This document shows positions 36,013 to 42,269 of a DNA stretch of 42,269 nt, piece by piece. Position 1 is the stretch's first letter. Each line of letters starts with the position of its first letter. The position numbers and the translations under genes are program-made. The notes under the pieces are model-generated. The model had not been told where the DNA came from and did not search any database. It saw only the letters and a list, made by a program, of their open reading frames with translations. The DNA is from Lonsdalea britannica. Its GTDB lineage: Bacteria; Pseudomonadota; Gammaproteobacteria; Enterobacterales; Enterobacteriaceae. The stretch spans positions 1 through 42,269 of the forward strand of contig NZ_CAMKXG010000004.1 in assembly GCF_946477055.1 (NCBI RefSeq). The letters are read 5' to 3'.

Positions 36013-36052
36013 CCCCCGTTGTCTTTTGCGCCACGGGGGATTTCTTTTGTTT
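36013..36052 (+). terminator. Intrinsic terminator after mlaB
   Basis: CCCCCGT (36013-36019) pairs perfectly with ACGGGGG (36033-36039) around a 13-base loop. A T-rich run follows (36041-36052). It separates the mla operon from ibaG-murA. Confidence 0.75.
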
Positions 36053-36119
36053 AAGATAGCGGCGGATTCCTCTAAGATACCCCCTGTTTATCATCCCCCC
36101 AGACGTAGAATCGAGAGCG

Positions 36120-36374
36120 ATGGAAAATAAAGAAATCGAATCCGTGCTGATGAGCGCATTGGCACTTCAGGAAGTTCATGCATCCGGCGATGGAAGCCAT
36201 TTTCAGGTGATTGTTGTCGGCGATCTCTTTGCCGGCATGAGCCGCGTTAAGCAGCAGCAGACGGTCTATGCGCCGCTGATGGAATATATCGCGGACAACC
36301 GTATTCACGCCCTGTCAATCAAGGCTTATACCCCTGAAGAGTGGCAGCGCGATCGCAAGCTCAGCGGCTTTTAA
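36120..36374 (+). CDS. ibaG: BolA-family acid stress protein IbaG
   Basis: An 84-residue BolA-like protein (YrbA). Family members bind monothiol glutaredoxins with an iron-sulfur cluster, and E. coli IbaG is linked to acid stress. The conserved regions [18 protein letters not shown] and the helix ending [14 protein letters not shown] are clear. A TAAGAT hexamer at 36073-36078 could be its -10 element. murA begins 43 bases downstream. Confidence 0.93.
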   Translation: MENKEIESVLMSALALQEVHASGDGSHFQVIVVGDLFAGMSRVKQQQTVYAPLMEYIADNRIHALSIKAYTPEEWQRDRKLSGF

Positions 36375-36405
36375 ATAGCGCGGCGCCATTGAACTGAATT
36401 ATTGA

Positions 36406-37680
<1,275 letters not shown>

Positions 37681-37693
37681 GTTTCCCCCGCCA

Positions 37694-37732
37694 TAAAAAA
37701 CGGGACGATGGCCTAAGGCTGTCGTCCCGTTT
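37694..37732. terminator. Bidirectional terminator between murA and degS
   Basis: AAACGGGACGA (37698-37708) pairs perfectly with TCGTCCCGTTT (37722-37732). Two G-T pairs and GCC/GGC continue the helix around a TAA loop. An A run before it serves as a T tract for degS on the minus strand, and TTTCTCGTTCT serves murA on the plus strand. Confidence 0.85.
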
Positions 37733-37767
37733 CTCGTTCTGCGACCGGCAAAAATTAATATTACGCG

Positions 37768-38820
37768 TTAGTTCGCCGGGAATTCCTGAATGGTCACATC
37801 GAGCGTCAGCTCTTTGTTGTCGCGGAAAATGACAACGGGAATTACCGTGCCGGGCCGCAATTCCGCCACCTGATCCATCGTTTCTATAACCGACCGCGCT
37901 GGCTTGTTGTTGACCTTCAACAGCAGATCGTCTTCCTTGATACCCGCTTTATCCGCCGGTCCATCCTGTTCGACCTTGCTGACGATGATGCCTTGCAAGC
38001 GTTCCAGCCCGGCATTCTTGTTGCCGACCCGTTCAATCTGAGCGCCGTTGATACCTATATAACCACGGATGACCCGACCGTCGCGAATGAGCTTCCCCAT
38101 CACTTTGGTCGCCAGCGCGACGGGAATCGCAAAGCCGATCCCTTCCGGGGTACCGCCATCGTTGCTCTTATCGAAAGACAGGGTATTGATGCCGACCAGT
38201 TCTCCCAGCGTATTGACCAGCGCGCCGCCGGAGTTACCCCGGTTAATGGAGGCGTCGGTCTGGAGGAAATTCTGACGGCCTGATGAGCTGAGTCCGACTC
38301 GCCCTGTGGCGCTGATGATGCCCTGCGTGATGGTCTGCCCCAGGTTGTAGGGGTTGCCAATCGCCATCACGACGTCGCCGACGTGCGCGGTGCGGTGATC
38401 GTTGATAGCGATTGCCGGCAGGCCGGTGGCTTCGATTTTAAGCACGGCCAGGTCGGTCAGCGTATCCGAGCCGACCAGCAGCGCCTCATACAGACGGCCG
38501 TCCTGCAGGGTGACGACGATTTGTTCGGCGTCGGTGATGACGTGTTTGTTGGTAAGAATATAGCCCTTGTTATTCATGATAACGCCCGAGCCCAGCGTGC
38601 GGACGTTGAGCTCATCTTTGCCGCCAGCCCGATTATAGACGTTGACGACCGCGGGCGCGGCGCGGCGAACCCCTTGGTAATAGCTGACGGGGGCTTGATC
38701 CTGCGTCGACACCTCCTCTTTCAGCAGCATGCTGCTGGAGCGCAGTGCGGGAAGGGCCAATAACAGGATCGCGGCCACGACGACACCAATCAGTGCTGAG
38801 CGTATCAGTTTGGTTAACAT
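37768..38820 (-). CDS. degS: Site-1 stress protease DegS
   Basis: Inner-membrane-anchored serine protease that senses misfolded porin C-termini through its PDZ domain and makes the first cut in RseA, releasing sigma-E. It has 350 residues: a membrane helix at about 4-24, a trypsin-like domain with His93, Asp123 and Ser197 (NRGNSGG), and one PDZ domain. The ATG at 38820 gives MLTKLIRSALIG as in the family; a Shine-Dalgarno site is weak or missing. It follows degQ in the same direction. Confidence 0.94.
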   Translation of the reverse strand: MLTKLIRSALIGVVVAAILLLALPALRSSSMLLKEEVSTQDQAPVSYYQGVRRAAPAVVNVYNRAGGKDELNVRTLGSGVIMNNKGYILTNKHVITDAEQIVVTLQDGRLYEALLVGSDTLTDLAVLKIEATGLPAIAINDHRTAHVGDVVMAIGNPYNLGQTITQGIISATGRVGLSSSGRQNFLQTDASINRGNSGGALVNTLGELVGINTLSFDKSNDGGTPEGIGFAIPVALATKVMGKLIRDGRVIRGYIGINGAQIERVGNKNAGLERLQGIIVSKVEQDGPADKAGIKEDDLLLKVNNKPARSVIETMDQVAELRPGTVIPVVIFRDNKELTLDVTIQEFPAN

Positions 38821-38870
38821 GAGCGTTTGGGACTTGAAGAAGAATAAATCGCAGAATAACAAAGATGGTA

Positions 38871-38893
38871 GGACGCCGCACGGCGCGGCGTCC
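38871..38893 (-). terminator. GC-rich hairpin in the degQ-degS gap
   Basis: GGACGCCGC (38871-38879) pairs with GCGGCGTCC (38885-38893), nine pairs around a five-base loop, 14 bases after the degQ stop. On the transcribed strand only a broken T-rich run follows, so it may reduce but not stop read-through into degS. Confidence 0.5.
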
Positions 38894-38907
38894 AGTTTTT
38901 AGCGGGA

Positions 38908-40275
38908 TTAGCGTAACAGCAGATAAATCGATTCGTCTCCGCGGATGATATTCAGCGCCAGCACGGTCGGCTTGGCTTCGAGTATCTTGCGGAGCTGGGC
39001 GATATTTTCCACGCGCTCACGGTTAACGCCGATGATGATGTCGCCTTTCTGCAGACCAATTTTACCGGCAGCACTGTCTTTGGCGATGTTGTCGATAGCT
39101 ACGCCTTTGGTGCCGTTCTTCAACTGACCGTCGGACAGCGTGGCGCCCTGCAGGCCAGGAGACAGCGTTTCCGCGTTGGTGGATGCGTTAGCGCTGTTAT
39201 CCAGAACAACCGCAACTTCTTGCTGTTTACCATCGCGAATCAGGCCGATTTTCACGGTTTTCCCCGGTGCTGTAGTGCCCACTTTGGCACGCAGCTCGGC
39301 AAAGCTGTTGATTGTTTTGCCGTCCAGAGAGACCAGAACATCGCCTGCCTTGATACCGGCTTTAGCCGCCGCCGATTTCGGCAAAACTTCGCTGACGAAA
39401 GCGCCGCGCTGTGCGTCGACCTTGAAGGCTTTAGCCATTTCAGAGGTCATTTCGCTGCCTTTAATGCCTAACAGTCCACGTTTGACTTCTCCGAATTCCA
39501 GCAGCTGCTGCGTCAGGTTCTGCGCCATGTTGCTGGGAATAGCGAAACCGATGCCGATATTGCCGCCGCCGGGGGCCAGAATCGCGGTGTTAATCCCGAT
39601 CAGCTCGCCGTTCAGGTTGACCAGCGCGCCGCCGGAGTTGCCGCGGTTAATGGAGGCATCGGTTTGAATGAAGTTTTCCAGCCCTTCCAGATTCAGCCCG
39701 CTGCGACCCAGCGCGGAGATGATGCCGGACGTCGCGGTTTGGCCTAGACCGAAGGGGTTGCCGACGGCAACGGCGAAGTCGCCGACGCGAAGCTGATCGG
39801 AATCCGCCATTTTCACGGCGGTCAGGTTTTTCGCGTCGTTCAACTGCAGCAGGGCGATGTCCGTCTGCACGTCGCGACCTATCAGTTTGGCATCGTATTC
39901 ACGACCGTCGTTCAGCTGCACGCGAATTTTGTCGGCGTTGTTGATGACGTGGTTATTGGTCAGCACGTAACCCTTGGCGGCATCAATGATGACGCCGGAG
40001 CCAAGGCCCTCAAACGGACGGCTCTGTTTTTCAGCCGGCGCGTTGGGACCAAAAAAGAACTTAAATTCTTCCGGGATGCGCTGATTCTGAACCTGAGTGC
40101 CTTCCACATGGACGCTGACCACGGCGGGCAGCACTTTTTCCAGCATGGGGGCCAGGCTCGGCAGCGATTGACCGGCGACTGCCGCAGGCAGAGCGGCTTG
40201 GGCGACAGGCAGCGAAGATAGGGACAGTCCGATACTAATGGCTAGTGCGCTGAATAACATCGATGTCTTTTTCAT
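38908..40275 (-). CDS. degQ: Periplasmic serine endoprotease DegQ
   Basis: HtrA-family periplasmic protease/chaperone. The 455 residues equal E. coli DegQ. A signal peptide of about 27 residues ends near LPVAQA. The catalytic triad is His109, Asp139 and Ser214 (NRGNSGG), and two PDZ domains follow. It lacks the long Q-linker region of DegP. A sigma-E-like promoter is seen upstream, so it may share the DegP stress role in this organism. Confidence 0.93.
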   Translation of the reverse strand: MKKTSMLFSALAISIGLSLSSLPVAQAALPAAVAGQSLPSLAPMLEKVLPAVVSVHVEGTQVQNQRIPEEFKFFFGPNAPAEKQSRPFEGLGSGVIIDAAKGYVLTNNHVINNADKIRVQLNDGREYDAKLIGRDVQTDIALLQLNDAKNLTAVKMADSDQLRVGDFAVAVGNPFGLGQTATSGIISALGRSGLNLEGLENFIQTDASINRGNSGGALVNLNGELIGINTAILAPGGGNIGIGFAIPSNMAQNLTQQLLEFGEVKRGLLGIKGSEMTSEMAKAFKVDAQRGAFVSEVLPKSAAAKAGIKAGDVLVSLDGKTINSFAELRAKVGTTAPGKTVKIGLIRDGKQQEVAVVLDNSANASTNAETLSPGLQGATLSDGQLKNGTKGVAIDNIAKDSAAGKIGLQKGDIIIGVNRERVENIAQLRKILEAKPTVLALNIIRGDESIYLLLR

Positions 40276-40347
40276 TGATTGTTAACTCTCTCTCGACCTG
40301 CGTAGTAGTAAAATGATGATATATAAACTCAATCTTATGGTGAAGAG

Positions 40348-40375
40348 TCAGACCGACTATTCCCGTGTAAAGTTC
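40348..40375 (-). promoter_or_regulatory. Candidate sigma-E promoter of degQ
   Basis: On the minus strand, GAACTT (40375-40370) is followed after 17 bases by TCTGA (40352-40348). These are the -35 and -10 forms seen in E. coli degP and rpoH P3, where the spacer is 16. Transcription would begin about 65 bases before the degQ start codon. Confidence 0.5.
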
Positions 40376-40429
40376 ACTGCTGTTTTATGCGCGAAATGTA
40401 AGGAGCAGCCAGCGCTGCGGAAGAGAAGG

Positions 40430-40450
40430 GCGGGGCAAGGCGTGCCCCGC
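40430..40450 (-). terminator. Probable terminator after zapG
   Basis: GCGGGGCA (40430-40437) pairs perfectly with TGCCCCGC (40443-40450) around a five-base loop, 19 bases after the zapG stop. A C/T-rich run follows on the transcribed strand. Confidence 0.5.
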
Positions 40451-40469
40451 GCGTAGGGAATGAGTGGAC

Positions 40470-40874
40470 TTATTTACGCAGCGGCGTTTCGCCGCGCAGC
40501 AGCCCGGAGGCGCTTTCCGAGTAATCACGCGGCGGCATCTTCACCGGCACCTGATCGTTGTCTGATTCGGCTTCCGTCAGACGATAGTTGAACGGATTTT
40601 CGCGTGACTGCCCTTCTGGCAGCAGGTCGTTCGAGCTTTTAGCCATATGCTGATACAGCTTGCGGTAGTCGTCCGCCATATTATCCAGCAGCTCAGCGCT
40701 ACGGGCGAAATGGCTCACAAGCTCCTGACGATATTGCTCCAGATCGGCTTTGCTTTTCTCCAGCTCATGTTGCAGTACCTGCTGCTGGCGCAGTTTGCGA
40801 TTGCCGAAGCGCATCGCTACCGCACCGATGATGACACCGATAACAAGTCCAATCAGCGCGTACTCCCAGGTCAT
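40470..40874 (-). CDS. zapG: Z-ring associated protein ZapG (YhcB, DUF1043)
   Basis: A 134-residue inner-membrane protein (132 in E. coli) tied to cell division and envelope growth. One N-terminal helix (WEYALIGLVIGVIIGAVAM) is followed by a coiled coil (about 25-80, RKLRQQQVLQHELEKSKADL) and a C-terminal tail with RDYSESASGLLRG. The ATG at 40874 has AGGAG five bases upstream; an in-frame start 14 codons earlier has no support. Confidence 0.92.
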   Translation of the reverse strand: MTWEYALIGLVIGVIIGAVAMRFGNRKLRQQQVLQHELEKSKADLEQYRQELVSHFARSAELLDNMADDYRKLYQHMAKSSNDLLPEGQSRENPFNYRLTEAESDNDQVPVKMPPRDYSESASGLLRGETPLRK

Positions 40875-41096
40875 AATGACTCCTATTTGACTTCGTTGTT
40901 CCGTCGTATTTTTCACTCAATAATAGTCACTATAACCGCTAAGCTTGCCAGAGTGGAGTCCTGAAACAGGATGTAATAAAGCAGTTGGCGAAGGTGAGCG
41001 GTCGTTGAAGCGTTAACTGCTATGATTTAGACGCTAAACTGAGGTTCTTCAACGACAAAAGACCGATTATCTCCTTTTATAAGGGATCTGGCCGCA

Positions 41097-42212
41097 ATGC
41101 AGAATATGACGCCGATAACGCTTTACCAGCAGGCTTTAGCGACGCAGGATTACCAGCCGGATGAGGTGCAACACGAAACGGTGCTGCGGCTTGAGGATAT
41201 TCACCGTGCGTTGACGGCGCGTCAGCAGGCGTCGACGGCCCACGAGCCGCGAAGCTGGCTTCAGCGTCTCGGCAGGAAAAAGCCGCCAGCGCAGGCGCCG
41301 GTCGAAGGACTCTATCTGTGGGGCGGCGTGGGGCGGGGTAAAACCTGGCTGATGGATATGTTTTTCCAGAGCCTGCCGGGTGACCGCAAACTGCGTCTGC
41401 ATTTCCACCGTTTTATGCTGCGAGTGCATGACGCTCTCAATCGCCTGCAGGGACAGGAAAACCCTCTGGAGCAGGTGGCGGATGAATTTAAAGCGCAGAC
41501 CGATGTGCTGTGCTTCGATGAATTTTTCGTCTCCGATATTACCGACGCCATGCTGCTGGCCGAGCTGCTCGGCGCGTTGTTTGCGCGAGGAATAACGCTG
41601 GTGGCCACGTCCAATATTCCGCCGGACGAGCTGTATCGTAATGGCCTGCAGCGCTCGCGTTTTTTACCGGCTATCGAGCTGATTAAACAGCACTGTGCCG
41701 TGGTGAATGTGGATGCGGGCATTGATTATCGACAGCGAACGCTCCGGCAGGCTCATCTGTATTTTTCTCCGTTGGATGCGCATGCCGATGATGCGATGCG
41801 ACAAATGTTCATTGATCTGTCTGGACATGCGCCCGACGCCGAAACGCTGGAGATAAACCATCGCGCGATGCCAGTGCTCGGCAGCCGCAATGGCGTACTG
41901 GCGGTCAGTTTCGCCACGCTGTGCGCCGATGCGCGTAGCCAGAACGATTACATCGCCTTGTCCCAGCGCTATCACTGCGTGTTGCTACATCACGTCACGG
42001 TCATGGGCGAAGCGGAGGAGGATGTCGCGCGGCGTTTCCTCGCGCTGGTCGATGAATTTTACGAACGCCGGGTGAAGCTGGTTATATCGGCGCAGGTGCC
42101 GATGTCTGAGCTTTATCAGGGCACTCGTCTGGTGTTCGAGTACCGCCGCTGCCTGTCCCGGCTGCAGGAGATGCAAAGCGAAGACTATTTGCAATTACCC
42201 CATCTGTCGTAA
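41097..42212 (+). CDS. zapE: Cell division ATPase ZapE
   Basis: AFG1-like AAA ATPase of 371 residues (375 in E. coli) that modulates the Z-ring during constriction. Walker A is at 76-83 (GGVGRGKT), the Walker B-like stretch is VLCFDEFFVSDITDAMLL, and a sensor region TLVATSNIPPDELY follows. It is divergent from zapG, as in E. coli, where rplM-rpsI lies next downstream; the window ends before any such gene. Confidence 0.94.
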   Translation: MQNMTPITLYQQALATQDYQPDEVQHETVLRLEDIHRALTARQQASTAHEPRSWLQRLGRKKPPAQAPVEGLYLWGGVGRGKTWLMDMFFQSLPGDRKLRLHFHRFMLRVHDALNRLQGQENPLEQVADEFKAQTDVLCFDEFFVSDITDAMLLAELLGALFARGITLVATSNIPPDELYRNGLQRSRFLPAIELIKQHCAVVNVDAGIDYRQRTLRQAHLYFSPLDAHADDAMRQMFIDLSGHAPDAETLEINHRAMPVLGSRNGVLAVSFATLCADARSQNDYIALSQRYHCVLLHHVTVMGEAEEDVARRFLALVDEFYERRVKLVISAQVPMSELYQGTRLVFEYRRCLSRLQEMQSEDYLQLPHLS

Positions 42213-42226
42213 GCGGCGCTGCTGCC

Positions 42227-42249
42227 TTTTCTATCAATGTGGTAGAAAA
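42227..42249 (+). terminator. Hairpin downstream of zapE
   Basis: TTTTCTATC (42227-42235) pairs with GGTAGAAAA (42241-42249) with one G-T pair around AATGT, 14 bases after the zapE stop. The following AAGGTCGATTTTTG is only partly T-rich. The last bases may already belong to the promoter or leader of the next gene. Confidence 0.4.
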
Positions 42250-42269
42250 AAGGTCGATTTTTGATGGCG

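Overview
The window is a chromosomal segment of a gamma-proteobacterium of the order Enterobacterales. The housekeeping proteins are very close to their E. coli counterparts in length and motifs, but the gene order differs from E. coli. For example, tldD and pmbA lie about 6 kb apart, and pmbA faces the npr-rapZ-ptsN-hpf-rpoN cluster. A member of the Pectobacteriaceae (Brenneria/Dickeya/Lonsdalea-like) or a close relative is my best guess; the sequence alone does not settle the genus. Most coding DNA is moderately GC-rich. There is one AT-rich island around 22.7-24.4 kb.

Layout. (1) 1-6.5 kb, plus strand: the 3' part of rng (RNase G), yhdP (AsmA/TamB-like lipid transport) and tldD. (2) 6.5-10.9 kb: aaeR divergent from aaeXAB, the aromatic-acid efflux locus, with a terminator-like hairpin plus eight T residues in the aaeX leader. 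(3) 11.0-13.8 kb: a LysE/RhtB exporter, darP (yjgA) and pmbA (tldE). (4) 13.8-23.9 kb, minus strand: a twelve-gene operon-like run, pepM - ppd - beta-hydroxyacid-dehydrogenase-family reductase - phnG-H-I-J-K-L-M-N-P. (5) 24.5-32.6 kb, minus strand: npr, rapZ, ptsN, hpf, rpoN, lptB, lptA, lptC, kdsC, kdsD, yrbG, covering nitrogen-PTS signalling, sigma-54, LPS transport and Kdo synthesis. (6) 32.9-37.7 kb, plus strand: mlaFEDCB, ibaG, murA. (7) 37.8-42.2 kb: degS, degQ and zapG (yhcB) on the minus strand, zapE on the plus strand.

The most interesting system is region 4. It joins the two committed steps of phosphonate biosynthesis (PEP mutase and phosphonopyruvate decarboxylase) and a reductase-like enzyme to a complete catalytic C-P lyase set in one run of closely spaced or overlapping genes. 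The uptake genes (phnC, D, E), the regulator phnF and phnO of the E. coli operon are absent from the window. All visible catalytic residues (the PepM EDK...NS motif, the ThDP motif of Ppd, the glycine and four cysteines of PhnJ, the metal sites of PhnM and PhnP) are intact. This suggests that the C-P lyase works on a phosphonate made inside the cell, for example phosphonoacetaldehyde or 2-hydroxyethylphosphonate. The physiological purpose is unknown.

Other points worth a second look are a 64-nt three-tier hairpin between hpf and ptsN, two adjacent hairpins between ptsN and rapZ (one with a GAAA tetraloop), a sigma-E-like promoter in front of degQ, and candidate operators in and near the phosphonate operon promoter.
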